In this document: one piece after another, positions 8,829-17,308 of the stretch
How positions within the stretch are numbered: position 1 is the stretch's first letter
Layout of the letters: each line of letters opens with the position of its first letter
Assembly: GCF_025628895.1 (NCBI RefSeq)
Contig: NZ_JAOTJC010000006.1
Span: forward strand, 45,495 to 109,494
Length of the DNA: 64,000 nucleotides
Direction of reading: 5' to 3'
From: Alteromonas salexigens
Lineage (GTDB): Bacteria > Pseudomonadota > Gammaproteobacteria > Enterobacterales > Alteromonadaceae
Translations under genes and position numbers: made by a program
The notes under the pieces: generated by a model
Databases searched by the model: none
Seen by the model: the letters and a program-made list of their open reading frames with translations, nothing else
What the model was told of the DNA's origin: nothing

Positions 8829-9235
8829 AACTACGTAAAAACCCGTGTTTGATCACCAGCGGTTGAGCATCCCGCGAAACCTGTTATCGTTAAGCGGAAC
8901 GGGCACCTGAATGTGCGATAGCCTGATATGGCTGGTGGATGTTCAAAATAGCCGCACATTTTACCTTCTCTGACCCTCTTTGCCCAGCCTTGTTCATCGC
9001 CTTCCGTGAAATTTGTCGTAAGTGTAATGTTATGAAATCAGACCGGCGGAGTTAGCCTGCGGTATGGGGTAACGTGGCGTGTCGCCGGTGAAGCCGCCTT
9101 GGTGGTGACGCAGAGTAAACAATTTTACTGTCCGCCACGTAATCTCAGACAACAGCACGGCGGCCATAAACTCTGGCGGGGCATAGCATAACGGCGCCAT
9201 TCTGATCATAATAGCGCCAGCAATGAGGAACTGAT
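8829..9235. other. intergenic region between divergent miaB and ubiF
   Basis: About 400 bases with no convincing ORF. It must hold the promoters of both divergent genes. It contains a GC-rich stretch around 9040-9130, but no RNA family, repeat or strong promoter motif was recognised. Confidence 0.5.
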
Positions 9236-10429
9236 ATGTATGATTTCTGTATAAATGGCGGCGGAATGGTCGGCGCCACGCTGGCGTTGGGGCTGGCCAG
9301 GCAGGGCTATCAGGTGGCCGTTATTGAGCCCGTGATGCCACCACCGTTTGAGGCCAGTGACGGCCCGGATTTGCGGGTTTCTGCAATCAGCGAGCACTCC
9401 GCAGATATTTTGCGTGCGCTGGGTGCCTGGGAAGCTATTGAAGCGATGCGCGTGCGCCCTTACGACACCTTGTCGGTGTGGGAAAACGACGGCAGCGAAA
9501 CCGCCTTCACAGCGAACATGCTGGATATGCAGCAACTCGGGTATTTTGTTGAAAACCGGGTCCTGCAACTTGGTTGTCATGAGGTGTTACAGTCATTGGA
9601 CAATGTGACCTGCTTTGTGGGTAATAAAGTTCGCCGTTTTGCTTTCCCTGTCGGCGGCGGCGCCATGGCAGGGCTGGTAGACGGTACCGAAGTGCAGGCA
9701 CAATGGCTGGTGGGCGCAGATGGTGCGCAGTCGGTTGTTCGCAAAGCCGCGGAGATTGGTACTACGGGCTGGCAGTATGACCAACGGGCACTGGGCATGA
9801 CGGTAAAAATGTCGTCACCGGCTACGCCCCATACCTGGCAGCGGTTTTACCCCAGCGGCCCCAGAGCGCTGTTACCCATGTACGATAATTATGCGTCGTT
9901 AGTGTGGTACGACAGCGCAGACCAGATCCAGGCACTGGCCCGGCTGGATAACGCTGCGCTTGCCGAAAAAGTGTCCGAAGCTTTCCCGTCGCGACTGACC
10001 GTCGACGGCACCACCTTTACCGTACTGGATAAGGCCGCTTTTCCGCTTACCCGTGCTCACGCTTCACGCTACGTCACGCCGTCGGTCATTCTGGTGGGGG
10101 ATGCCGCTCATACGGTTAACCCGCTGGCGGGGCAGGGGGTGAATCTGGGCTTCCGTGATATCGAGTGTTTGCTCTCAGTGACCGCCGACCATCCTGATTT
10201 AACTTCGGCGGCGTTTTTCCGGGCGTTGCAAACACGCTACGAAAAACCGCGCCAGCGTGACAACCGATTAATGATGGCAGGGCTGGATAGCGTGTATGCC
10301 TTGTTTAGTAACGACCTTGGCCCCATTAAATGGGTAAGAAATCAGGTATTGGCGGTGACCGAGAAAGTGGTGCCGGCAAAACGTGAAGTAATGAAATATG
10401 CGCTAGGATTACATCAATGGAAGTTTTAA
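9236..10429 (+). CDS. ubiF: FAD-dependent ubiquinone biosynthesis hydroxylase (UbiF-type)
   Basis: A 397-residue flavoprotein monooxygenase of the UbiH/UbiF/COQ6 family, hydroxylating the ring of a demethoxy-ubiquinol intermediate. The FAD-binding Rossmann motif is NGGGMVGATLA (7-17), the DG motif is GADGAQSVVR (about 162-171), and the second FAD motif is VGDAAHTVNPLAGQGVNLG near residue 286. The UbiF assignment over its paralogues rests on gene order: in E. coli ubiF is also divergent from miaB and beside the metT tRNA cluster, which here lies about 3.3 kb downstream. AGGAA lies about seven bases before the ATG. The 3' end overlaps the next small gene by 13 bases. Confidence 0.88.
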   Translation: MYDFCINGGGMVGATLALGLARQGYQVAVIEPVMPPPFEASDGPDLRVSAISEHSADILRALGAWEAIEAMRVRPYDTLSVWENDGSETAFTANMLDMQQLGYFVENRVLQLGCHEVLQSLDNVTCFVGNKVRRFAFPVGGGAMAGLVDGTEVQAQWLVGADGAQSVVRKAAEIGTTGWQYDQRALGMTVKMSSPATPHTWQRFYPSGPRALLPMYDNYASLVWYDSADQIQALARLDNAALAEKVSEAFPSRLTVDGTTFTVLDKAAFPLTRAHASRYVTPSVILVGDAAHTVNPLAGQGVNLGFRDIECLLSVTADHPDLTSAAFFRALQTRYEKPRQRDNRLMMAGLDSVYALFSNDLGPIKWVRNQVLAVTEKVVPAKREVMKYALGLHQWKF

Positions 10430-10596
10430 TACTGTTAGCCGTGCTGTTCGCGGCACTGTTTATTGTAGTGCCGCTCATCGAGAAATCGAAAATGCGGATC
10501 AGCAACGAGGATGCGGCCAAATGGGCGAAGTGGATCTGGCCGCTGATGGGAATTTTATTAGTGGCTCAGCTTATTCGTCTGATGCTGGGCGGTTAA
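10417..10596 (+). CDS. small two-helix membrane protein, unknown function
   Basis: An intact 59-residue ORF starting inside the last codons of ubiF (13-base overlap in another frame) and ending 26 bases inside the 3' end of the convergent tetR gene. The product has one hydrophobic helix at about residues 2-20 (VLILLAVLFAALFIVVPLI), a short charged loop (EKSKMRISNEDAAKWAK) and a second helix at about 40-57. Its ATG is embedded in the ubiF coding sequence, so it is probably expressed by translational coupling. No family was recognised. The clean amphipathic two-helix layout supports a real gene, but length alone is weak evidence. Confidence 0.55.
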   Translation: MEVLILLAVLFAALFIVVPLIEKSKMRISNEDAAKWAKWIWPLMGILLVAQLIRLMLGG

Positions 10597-11173
10597 GCGC
10601 GGGCCAGTGTCCCTTCAGGTCCAGTAATAGCTTATCTATCAGCAGGTTGATGCGCGCGTCGCTGGCATACACGGCCAGTGTTCGCAGGCCGACAAACTGT
10701 TCCTGCAGCCAGTGAGCAATCAGGCTCTCATCACCTTTAATCATATTGTGGGGCGGCGCAGATAATGCCGCGACTACCTGCCCAAAGCCCTCATGCAACG
10801 CATCCATGCCATTCAGGATAGCCTGTTTGGCAGCCTCGCCCAGGTTGTCAAATTCTGCCAGCGATTTTACCAGCAGACACTGGCGCTTATAGCGTTTTTC
10901 ACTGGCGCCGGTTACTTCCTCTACAAAGAAAGTCCGCAATGCCACTAACGGCTCTTGATGCTCACTCACTGCCTGCAACCTGGCCCGGCCATGTTCGGCA
11001 TACTGATTAATCACCCGGGTAAATAAGCCTTCCTTGTTCTCAAAGCGAGCGTAAATACTGCCGGGGCGCATATCCAGTGCCTGTTGGATATCGCGCATAC
11101 CCGCGCCCTGAAAGCCCTTTTTCCAGAATAGATCAGTGGCGCTATCTATGGCCCGTTGTTCGTTATATTTCAT
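10571..11173 (-). CDS. TetR/AcrR-family transcriptional repressor
   Basis: A 200-residue regulator. The N-terminal helix-turn-helix (about residues 8-50) contains the typical stretch MRDIQQALDMRPGSIYARF, and the C-terminal part is a ligand-binding helical domain. Its only cysteine, Cys99 in KRQCLLVKSL, sits in the position where NemR-like regulators carry a redox- or electrophile-sensing cysteine. It is divergent from a CXXC-containing AhpD-like gene and shares an intergenic region with two palindromes, so autoregulation and control of that neighbour are likely. The 3' end overlaps the convergent small membrane gene by 26 bases. Confidence 0.88.
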   Translation of the reverse strand: MKYNEQRAIDSATDLFWKKGFQGAGMRDIQQALDMRPGSIYARFENKEGLFTRVINQYAEHGRARLQAVSEHQEPLVALRTFFVEEVTGASEKRYKRQCLLVKSLAEFDNLGEAAKQAILNGMDALHEGFGQVVAALSAPPHNMIKGDESLIAHWLQEQFVGLRTLAVYASDARINLLIDKLLLDLKGHWPALNRPASDE

Positions 11174-11198
11174 TTCGTACTACATTATGCGTGATTAC

Positions 11199-11237
11199 TT
11201 GAACACATGTTCAATTATGACTTGAACAATTGTTCAA
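11199..11237. promoter_or_regulatory. two palindromic operators between tetR and the AhpD-like gene
   Basis: TTGAACACATGTTCAA (11199-11214) and TTGAACAATTGTTCAA (11222-11237) share the arms TTGAAC/GTTCAA around a four-base spacer, and their centres are 23 bp apart, about two helical turns. The second extends to a perfect 20-bp palindrome. Two matching dyads in a divergent intergenic region are the expected form of a TetR-family operator pair. Binding by the adjacent repressor is inferred. Confidence 0.8.
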
Positions 11238-11279
11238 GTAAACCTAAGGTAGGTGTCCACGTTCGATAAGGAGAAAGAG

Positions 11280-11831
11280 ATGACAGATTTTACGTTGCAC
11301 TCAAAAGATTCCGCCCCTGCTGATGCGAAACCCTTGCTTGATAAATCGGAGCAGGCATTTGGCATGATCCCTAACCTGCATGCTGTAATGGCGGAAGCGC
11401 CAACGTTGCTGGACGGGTATCAGCAGCTGCACGAGCTGGCGCAAAAGACGTCGTTCAGTGCCGATGAGCTTACGGTGGTGTGGCAAACGATAAACGTTGA
11501 GCATGCATGTCACTATTGCGTGCCTGCCCATACCGCCATCGCTAAAAATATGGGCGTGGATGACGCCTTAATTGAGGCGTTACGCAACGATGAGACGCTA
11601 TCCGATGACAAACTCAATGCCCTTAAAGAAATGACGCTGGCGGTTACCCGTGGCCGCGGTAATGTCGACGATGAACAGGTATCGGCGTTTTTTGAGGCAG
11701 GCTACGGCAAACAACAGCTTCTGGAAATTGTACTAGTGCTGTCTCAGAAAGTAATGAGCAACTATGTTAACCACTTTGCGGAAACGCCGGTAGACGAACC
11801 GTTCAAGCCATTCGCATGGGAAGCCAAGTAA
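11280..11831 (+). CDS. carboxymuconolactone decarboxylase / AhpD-like family protein
   Basis: A 183-residue all-helical CMD-family protein. The AhpD-type redox signature E-x2-C-x2-C-x3-H is present (VEHACHYCVPAH, about residue 73-84), suggesting a thiol-dependent peroxidase or disulfide-exchange role in antioxidant defence. The ATG at 11280 has AAGGAG six bases upstream and is preferred to a GTG at 11253 that would add nine residues without a ribosome site. It lies just downstream of the TetR operators and is followed by a strong terminator, so it forms a single-gene transcription unit, probably derepressed by oxidants or electrophiles. Confidence 0.85.
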   Translation: MTDFTLHSKDSAPADAKPLLDKSEQAFGMIPNLHAVMAEAPTLLDGYQQLHELAQKTSFSADELTVVWQTINVEHACHYCVPAHTAIAKNMGVDDALIEALRNDETLSDDKLNALKEMTLAVTRGRGNVDDEQVSAFFEAGYGKQQLLEIVLVLSQKVMSNYVNHFAETPVDEPFKPFAWEAK

Positions 11832-11856
11832 GCTTCAGTCAGTTCGGTGAGATAAG

Positions 11857-11884
11857 AAAAAGGAGTGCGTTGCACTCCTTTTTT
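11857..11884. terminator. bidirectional terminator between AhpD-like and symporter genes
   Basis: A perfect 9-bp stem AAGGAGTGC/GCACTCCTT with a three-base loop, flanked by AAAA on the left and a T run on the right. It can serve the plus-strand AhpD-like gene and the convergent minus-strand symporter. Confidence 0.88.
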
Positions 11885-11887
11885 GTA

Positions 11888-13291
11888 TTACCAAATACCG
11901 TCTTCAGACTTACCCTGAATCGTGCAGTCACCGGTTTTATATTCCGGCCGCTCACCGTTATCGTGTTTGGTGAAGTAGTCTTTACTCAACGACACAATGG
12001 TGGGTGTAAGCCAGATGATGGCAACGATATTGATAACTGTCATCAGACCCAGCGCCATGTCTGCCATGGCCCATACGTCGGGTAATGCGGCCTGGGCGCC
12101 CCAGAAAATCATAGCCAGGTAGCCAATGGTGTAGGCTGCCCGTCCGGGTCGGTTATCCAGCCGGAACATGTGCAGGTTACTTTCCCCATACGCATAATTG
12201 GCCACCACCGAAGTAAAGGCAAACAGACAGATAGCCGCGGCCACAAAGTCGGTGCCGCCAGTCCCCAGATGCTGACTCATGGCCGACTGGGTTAGCTGGA
12301 TCCCCTGCATTTGATCGGAGCTGGAGCCGCCGGCAAGCAGAATAATGAAGGCGGTGGAGGTACACAGGATCATGGTGTCTAAGAATACGCCGAGCATTTG
12401 CACATAGCCCTGCGACACCGGATGGTTAGGATTGGGCGCGGCACTGGCTGCAGCATGGGGGACTGACCCTGAACCTGCTTCGTTGGAATACAGACCGCGC
12501 TGAATACCATTTTTGATGGCCGCGCCCAGTGCTCCGGCGCCGGCTTCCTGAAGTCCAAATGCATGACTGATAATATCCCAGAGTAACGCGGGCACAGCGG
12601 CATAGTTCATAAATGTAATGCCCAACGCTACCAGCACATATCCAATGCCCATAAACGGCACCACGTATTCAGCAAAACGGGCGATTCCGCGCAAGCCGCC
12701 AACAACAATCAGGGCCGCCAGCACAATAATGCCCACACCAGACCAGGCGTCAGGGATTTGATAGGCATTATTCAGGGCATCTGTAATAGTATTGGCCTGC
12801 ACGGCGCTGAAAACAAAGCCGTAGCCCAAAAACAGGCACAGTGAGAACAGGATTGCCAGCCAGGTTTTATTCAGCCCCTGCTTGATGTAATAGGCCGGAC
12901 CACCACGGAACTCGCCGTTCTCATCACGGACTTTATAAAGCTGTCCCAGGACACTTTCTGCGAACCCGGTGGCCATCCCTAACAGGGCAATCATCCACAT
13001 CCAGAAAATAGCGCCAGAGCCGCCCAGAGAGATTGCAACGGCAACCCCCGCCAGGTTACCTGTCCCAACCCGGGCAGATAAGCTGGTACACAGCGCCTGA
13101 AATGAACTTATCCCTTCCCGGGTGGCAGTTTTACTGCCCCGCAGCAGGGTAAACATGTGCCCGAAGTGACGTAACTGCACGCCGCGCAGGCGTACGGTAA
13201 ACCACACCCCGCACACAATCAGCATCACTATTAATACCTGACCATCGCCCCACAACACGTTATTGACGGCTGAAACTACATCGTTAACCAA
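11888..13291 (-). CDS. sodium:alanine symporter (AGCS family)
   Basis: A 467-residue inner-membrane secondary transporter with about 10-11 hydrophobic segments, taking up alanine or glycine with sodium. Family signatures include SSFQALCTSLSARVGTGN near residue 60-80 (the AGCS signature region) and GLYSNEAGSGSVPHAAA near residue 265-285. The start is an unusual TTG at 13291 with AAGGA six bases upstream; no ATG lies near it in frame. Length is typical of the family. It is transcribed alone and convergent with the AhpD-like gene. Confidence 0.93.
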   Translation of the reverse strand: MVNDVVSAVNNVLWGDGQVLIVMLIVCGVWFTVRLRGVQLRHFGHMFTLLRGSKTATREGISSFQALCTSLSARVGTGNLAGVAVAISLGGSGAIFWMWMIALLGMATGFAESVLGQLYKVRDENGEFRGGPAYYIKQGLNKTWLAILFSLCLFLGYGFVFSAVQANTITDALNNAYQIPDAWSGVGIIVLAALIVVGGLRGIARFAEYVVPFMGIGYVLVALGITFMNYAAVPALLWDIISHAFGLQEAGAGALGAAIKNGIQRGLYSNEAGSGSVPHAAASAAPNPNHPVSQGYVQMLGVFLDTMILCTSTAFIILLAGGSSSDQMQGIQLTQSAMSQHLGTGGTDFVAAAICLFAFTSVVANYAYGESNLHMFRLDNRPGRAAYTIGYLAMIFWGAQAALPDVWAMADMALGLMTVINIVAIIWLTPTIVSLSKDYFTKHDNGERPEYKTGDCTIQGKSEDGIW

Positions 13292-13732
13292 AGCGGATCC
13301 TTGTTGTTATCGTTAAAAAGCCAATAATATCAACAGGCATAGTATCACGCTGATAGCCGTATGGAAGTCTATCCTGCCGCAAGTATACGGTACTCATCGT
13401 GAACCTGATTTTCTTCAGCATCACACAGAAGCGGGCAGGGGGGAAGCAGCAATATGCAGCCACTTTCATCATTCTAGTGCCTGAATGATATTGAGAACGC
13501 CACTTGGCATGCGCGAATGACGCTGTTTACCAGCGCACAACTTACCGGTTTGCAGTAAGGAAAGTGTAAGCGCTGGTTGCGTGGTAAGTACTCGACACAT
13601 TGCCGGATGAACCACGAGAGAAAGCCAGTTTTGAGGTAGGTGAGAGCAGAGTGGTTCACTTGCAGATAGCGCACGTGAAATAACAGGGCAATGGCTGCTA
13701 TGAAGAAAGTATAAAGGGTAAACTGCAGACAC
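13292..13732. other. gene-poor region between symporter and tRNA cluster
   Basis: About 440 bases. Two overlapping minus-strand frames are open (13474-13734, 86 codons, and 13469-13762, 97 codons) but conflict with each other and match no recalled family. The first would encode a hydrophobic N-terminus (FTLYTFFIAAIALLF) and cannot be excluded, but it begins inside the tRNA terminator region. No promoter, repeat or RNA was recognised otherwise. Confidence 0.4.
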
Positions 13733-13759
13733 AAAAAAACCGGTCAGGGACCGGTTTTT
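13733..13759 (-). terminator. terminator of the tRNA cluster
   Basis: A 9-bp stem AAACCGGTC/GACCGGTTT with a three-base loop, followed on the minus strand by seven T. It lies six bases after the CCA end of the last tRNA. Confidence 0.9.
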
Positions 13760-13765
13760 CATATA

Positions 13766-13841
13766 TGGCTGGGGTAGCAGGACTCGAACCTACGAATGGC
13801 GGGATCAAAACCCGCTGCCTTACCAACTTGGCTATACCCCA
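13766..13841 (-). tRNA. tRNA-Gln (anticodon UUG)
   Basis: A 76-base cloverleaf with encoded CCA. The acceptor stem is TGGGGTA/TACCCCA, the T arm is GGTTCGAGTCC, and the anticodon loop reads TTTTGAT with UUG. It is the last gene of the four-tRNA unit and is identical in sequence to the copies at 13882-13957 and 22446-22521. Confidence 0.97.
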
Positions 13842-13881
13842 AGAGGCAACCGCGCAGCGTTGCGCAATTACTTAGAAAAAG

Positions 13882-13957
13882 TGGCTGGGGTAGCAGGACT
13901 CGAACCTACGAATGGCGGGATCAAAACCCGCTGCCTTACCAACTTGGCTATACCCCA
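13882..13957 (-). tRNA. tRNA-Gln (anticodon UUG)
   Basis: A second 76-base copy, identical to the neighbour at 13766-13841, with encoded CCA. Forty bases separate the two. Tandem glnU/glnW-type copies are also found in the E. coli metT operon. Confidence 0.97.
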
Positions 13958-13961
13958 ACGG

Positions 13962-14046
13962 TGGTGCGGAAGGAGAGACTTGAACTCTCACGCCGTGAAG
14001 CACTGGAACCTAAATCCAGCGTGTCTACCAATTCCACCACTTCCGC
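13962..14046 (-). tRNA. tRNA-Leu (anticodon UAG)
   Basis: An 85-base class II tRNA with a long variable arm and encoded CCA. The acceptor stem begins GCGGAAG, and the anticodon stem-loop CTGGATTTAGGTTCCAG gives UAG. Only four bases separate it from the downstream tRNA-Gln, so the transcript is processed as a unit. Confidence 0.97.
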
Positions 14047-14091
14047 ATGGCTTTCACACAATAAAAAACCCATTAACTGGGTTGTGTGAAA

Positions 14092-14168
14092 TGGTGGCTA
14101 CGGCGAGATTCGAACTTGCGACCCCATCATTATGAGTGATGTGCTCTAACCAACTGAGCTACGTAGCC
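14092..14168 (-). tRNA. tRNA-Met (elongator, anticodon CAU)
   Basis: A 77-base tRNA with encoded CCA. The sequence GGCTACGTAGCTCAG and anticodon loop CTCATAA match elongator tRNA-Met (metT) of E. coli. The initiator features (three G-C pairs in the anticodon stem, C1-A72 mismatch) are absent. It is the first gene of the cluster. Confidence 0.96.
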
Positions 14169-14204
14169 TCCGGTTTTTCTCTTCCCTCTCAGGAAGTGGC
14201 GCGT

Positions 14205-14233
14205 ATTATGCGGATATGAGGTAACACCGTCAA
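14205..14233 (-). promoter_or_regulatory. sigma70 promoter of the tRNA cluster
   Basis: TTGACG (14233-14228) and CATAAT (14210-14205) are separated by 17 bases on the minus strand. A GC-rich discriminator (ACGCGCC) follows, as is typical of stringently controlled stable-RNA promoters. It lies about 40 bases before tRNA-Met. Confidence 0.8.
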
Positions 14234-14326
14234 CCCCTTTTTTAGCACAAATTTTTAAGTGGCTATTAAGTAACCCGCAAGGGCTAAAATATACACTTTT
14301 TGTTGGCTAAACAGCCAGAATGGGCA

Positions 14327-15199
14327 CTACTTTTTTGAAATTTCTTCGACACCGGGCTGGTAATAGCACACATCTATTGTCCGCGGCGTAAGGGATTTAT
14401 CGTGAAAAAAAGCGTTTTCCAGGGTGCGCGCTGAATTAATTTTGCGCTGGTAACCCGGATGAGATGCTTTTTGCACACGAAACTGACGTTGTTGATCCAC
14501 CGGCACGGTGTCGCCCATGCGCACCGACAAAATCTTACTGGCGTCAGTTGGGGAGGTAATCACCCCGCCATTAATGGTGTTTCCTCTGGGTAGCGCCTGC
14601 AGATGTGCCATGCCATCCAATACCTTGCCTATCACTGACATATTCTTATCGAGGTGTCGGGGAGCCTGGCCAATGACCACATAAAACTCTGTGGTGGCTG
14701 TATCCGGCTCATTATCACGGGCAAACGCTACTGCGCCCGGGCAGTGTATTAGCCACTGACTATCAGCTTGTTTGTCGATGGCAGCAGGTACCCCCCGGAT
14801 AAACCCTGTTTCTGGCGCGTGTGGCGCGTCTGTTTCTACCGAGACAAAGTCCTCAGCCACCGGTGATTTCACAAACTCTGCTTTTAATGGCGTGGCCAGG
14901 TCGAAGGTTTGTTGCTCTGTATTGCTGCCGGCCTGGGCGACGAAACCTTCAATTACCCGGTAAAAGTAACGGTTATCATAAAAACCGCTGTTTACCAGAT
15001 CTACAAAACGTTGTTTGTGTAGCGGCGCTACGGCGTCTGACAACATTATGACCACATCGCCGGTGTGGGTTTGTAAATAGACCAGGTCCTTTTGCTTGGG
15101 GAGATACCAGTCTGCATTGTCAGGTGCCTGTTCGGCCACAGCTGACAAGGAGACTAACAGCGGGAATAGTACCGAAAAAAACACTCGGGTGATGGGCAT
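14327..15199 (-). CDS. periplasmic cyclophilin-type peptidyl-prolyl isomerase
   Basis: A 290-residue protein with a signal peptide (residues 1-22, ending SAVAEQ), so probably periplasmic. The cyclophilin core runs from about residue 38 to 225: FVDLVNSGFYDNRYFYRVIEG corresponds to the catalytic loop of PpiA with the key arginine kept but the usual FHRVI changed to FYRVI. PGAVAFARD and TTEFYVVIGQ are the other core motifs. About 60 residues C-terminal of the core (from near QQRQFRVQKASHPGYQRK) are not part of a typical cyclophilin. A 75-codon gene of unknown function lies just upstream on the same strand. Confidence 0.82.
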   Translation of the reverse strand: MPITRVFFSVLFPLLVSLSAVAEQAPDNADWYLPKQKDLVYLQTHTGDVVIMLSDAVAPLHKQRFVDLVNSGFYDNRYFYRVIEGFVAQAGSNTEQQTFDLATPLKAEFVKSPVAEDFVSVETDAPHAPETGFIRGVPAAIDKQADSQWLIHCPGAVAFARDNEPDTATTEFYVVIGQAPRHLDKNMSVIGKVLDGMAHLQALPRGNTINGGVITSPTDASKILSVRMGDTVPVDQQRQFRVQKASHPGYQRKINSARTLENAFFHDKSLTPRTIDVCYYQPGVEEISKK

Positions 15200-15214
15200 G
15201 AATTCATCCTGATA

Positions 15215-15442
15215 TTATTGTTGGTTGTCCGTAGAGTCATTTGGCGGGGCATAGGGACGCTTACGCAGTAATCCGCATGAAGTGAGGCTCACCGGATCGT
15301 AGCGCGGCTCTGCATTGCGTTTCGCGGCCAGATGCTCACAAAAATCCACCACGTTGTTCGATTGCTCGATGGCCGCCCGTCGGTATGCACGTGCCTGAGC
15401 TTCCTGTCTGCGTTGCCAAAAACGTCTTATCCATTGCAGCAT
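15215..15442 (-). CDS. small hypothetical protein
   Basis: A 75-residue product, very basic in its N-terminal half (WIRRFWQRRQEAQARAYRRAAIEQ), with two cysteines and a polar C-terminus. It has no signal peptide or membrane segment and was not recognised. It ends 15 bases before the cyclophilin start on the same strand, which favours a two-gene unit. No strong ribosome site precedes the ATG, so the call is moderate. Confidence 0.5.
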   Translation of the reverse strand: MLQWIRRFWQRRQEAQARAYRRAAIEQSNNVVDFCEHLAAKRNAEPRYDPVSLTSCGLLRKRPYAPPNDSTDNQQ

Positions 15443-15536
15443 AACCGTAGCACCGTTTAAGTCACATAATTATATTTTTGGCGCAAGCGCTTGCGCAGTC
15501 AAGGCGTCAACGAATTAAAAAAGTGTAGGGTTCGGA

Positions 15537-15572
15537 CATAAAAAAAGCCCCGTGCACAGGCAGCGGGGCTTT
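15537..15572 (-). terminator. terminator of the rplY-pth-ychF unit
   Basis: The stem AAAGCCCCG/CGGGGCTTT has an 11-base loop and is followed on the minus strand by a run of T. It lies about 20 bases after the ychF stop. Confidence 0.88.
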
Positions 15573-15590
15573 CGGTGTTTAGCGTTACCG

Positions 15591-16682
15591 TTAGACGTTA
15601 AAGCGGAAGTGAATAACGTCACCGTCTTTAACGATGTAGTCTTTCCCTTCCAGACGCCATTTGCCGGCGTCTTTGGCACCCTGTTCGCCATTGTATTCCA
15701 CGTAATCGTCGTAGCTTACAATTTCAGCGCGGATAAAGCCCTTTTCGAAATCGGTATGTATTTTACCGGCAGCTTGCGGAGCTGTAGAGCCTTCCGGATA
15801 CGTCCAGGCGCGCACCTCTTTTACCCCTGCGGTGAAATAGGTTTGCAGGGTCAGCAGGTTATAGCCGGCGCGGATCACACGATTTAAGCCTGGTTCTTCC
15901 AAGCCCATGTCCTGCATGAATTCTTCACGCTCGTCATCGTCCAGCTCGGCGATCTCTGACTCGATAGCGGCACATACCGCCACCACAACCGCGTTCTCAC
16001 CTTCGGCGATGGTCCGAACTTCATCAAGATAAGGGTTATTCTCGAATCCCTCTTCGTTGACGTTGGCAATGTACATGGTGGGCTTGAGTGTCAGCATGTT
16101 CATGTAGCTGATGGCCGCCAGTTCTTCTTTCGACAGCTCCAGGGCGCGTAACAGCTTGCCTTCATCCAGGTGCGGTTTAATTTTTTCCAGCACTTTAAGC
16201 TCGAACTTGGCGTCGGCGTCGCCACCTTTTGCCCGCTTACCGACACGGATAAGGGCTTTCTCGGTGGTTTCGAGGTCAGACAGGGCCAACTCGGTGTTGA
16301 TCACGTCAATGTCGTCTTGTGGGCTGACTTTGCCGGCAACGTGCACGATGTTGTCGTTATCGAAACACCGCACCACGTGACCAATCGCGTCAGTTTCGCG
16401 GATGTTGGCCAGGAATTTGTTGCCCAGGCCTTCGCCTTTGGAGGCGCCTTCAACCAGACCGGCAATGTCCACAAATTCCATGGTGGTGGGGATCACGCGC
16501 TGAGGATTTACAATGGCTGCCAGTTTGTCCAGGCGCAAATCGGGCACCGGTACTACGCCAGTGTTTGGTTCGATAGTACAAAACGGGAAGTTGGCCGCTT
16601 CAATGCCAGCTTTGGTTAACGCATTAAAAAGCGTCGATTTACCGACATTCGGCAGGCCGACAATACCACATTTAAAACCCAT
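15591..16682 (-). CDS. ychF: redox-regulated P-loop ATPase YchF (OLA1 family)
   Basis: A 363-residue translation-associated ATPase of the Obg clade that prefers ATP. The P-loop GLPNVGKS lies at 9-16, the G3 motif [17 protein letters not shown] near 71-87, and the C-terminal TGS domain covers about 278-361 ([16 protein letters not shown]). Length equals E. coli YchF. It lies downstream of pth, the conserved pth-ychF order of gammaproteobacteria. YchF acts as a negative regulator in oxidative-stress responses in studied species. Confidence 0.96.
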   Translation of the reverse strand: MGFKCGIVGLPNVGKSTLFNALTKAGIEAANFPFCTIEPNTGVVPVPDLRLDKLAAIVNPQRVIPTTMEFVDIAGLVEGASKGEGLGNKFLANIRETDAIGHVVRCFDNDNIVHVAGKVSPQDDIDVINTELALSDLETTEKALIRVGKRAKGGDADAKFELKVLEKIKPHLDEGKLLRALELSKEELAAISYMNMLTLKPTMYIANVNEEGFENNPYLDEVRTIAEGENAVVVAVCAAIESEIAELDDDEREEFMQDMGLEEPGLNRVIRAGYNLLTLQTYFTAGVKEVRAWTYPEGSTAPQAAGKIHTDFEKGFIRAEIVSYDDYVEYNGEQGAKDAGKWRLEGKDYIVKDGDVIHFRFNV

Positions 16683-16715
16683 ATCGATGGACCCTTGTAT
16701 GCTGTGTGCTGAAAA

Positions 16716-17303
16716 TCAGGCCTCGGCTTTAAAAGCGTGCAGCCGGTTTTGTGCTTGCTTGAGGTCATGGTTAAACAGTAGTTCAGTGCATCGTACGGCT
16801 TCGTCGATAGCACTATCAATGGCCTGTTTTTCATTCGCGGCTGGTTTACCCAGCACATGACCGGTCACTTTGCTTTTATGACCCGGATGTCCGATGCCTA
16901 TTCGCAAGCGCAGAAAATCTTTGTTGTTACCCATGCTCGACACAATATCACGCACACCGTTCTGACTTGAGCTTCCGCCCATTTTGAATTTGGCCACGCC
17001 GGGTGGTAAATCCAGTTCGTCAAAAGCCACCAGAATTTGTTCAGGTGCAATGCGATAAAAGTTTGCCATGGCTGCCACAGACTGACCGCTTTTATTCATA
17101 AAAGTCGTGGGTGACAACAGGCGTACGTCCTGACCGGCAAGCGTGATGCGTGCGGTTTTACCAAAAAACTTACTTTCTGGCTTAAGCGGAGTGTGGAAAG
17201 TGTCGGCTAGCTGGTTGAGAAACCATTCGCCGGCATTGTGTCGGGTGGGGGCATATTCGGGGCCTGGATTACCCAGGCCCACGATAAGACGAATATCAGC
17301 CAA
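16716..17303 (-). CDS. pth: peptidyl-tRNA hydrolase
   Basis: A 195-residue enzyme that recycles peptidyl-tRNAs released prematurely from ribosomes. The N-terminus [20 protein letters not shown] carries the family signature with the catalytic histidine (RHNAG, His22). [13 protein letters not shown] (about 65-77) and [12 protein letters not shown] (about 109-120) are the other conserved blocks. It is five bases downstream of rplY and 33 bases upstream of ychF, so the three probably form one transcript. Confidence 0.96.
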   Translation of the reverse strand: MADIRLIVGLGNPGPEYAPTRHNAGEWFLNQLADTFHTPLKPESKFFGKTARITLAGQDVRLLSPTTFMNKSGQSVAAMANFYRIAPEQILVAFDELDLPPGVAKFKMGGSSSQNGVRDIVSSMGNNKDFLRLRIGIGHPGHKSKVTGHVLGKPAANEKQAIDSAIDEAVRCTELLFNHDLKQAQNRLHAFKAEA

Positions 17304-17308
17304 GCTGA

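Noticed and set aside
9040..9235. GC-rich segment upstream of ubiF as a structured RNA or riboswitch
   Set aside because: No conserved riboswitch core was recognised and no terminator or sequestering hairpin next to the ubiF start was evident.
13474..13734. Minus-strand ORF of 86 codons below the tRNA terminator
   Set aside because: It overlaps another open frame, has no ribosome site and matches no recalled family; kept only as a remark in the region entry.
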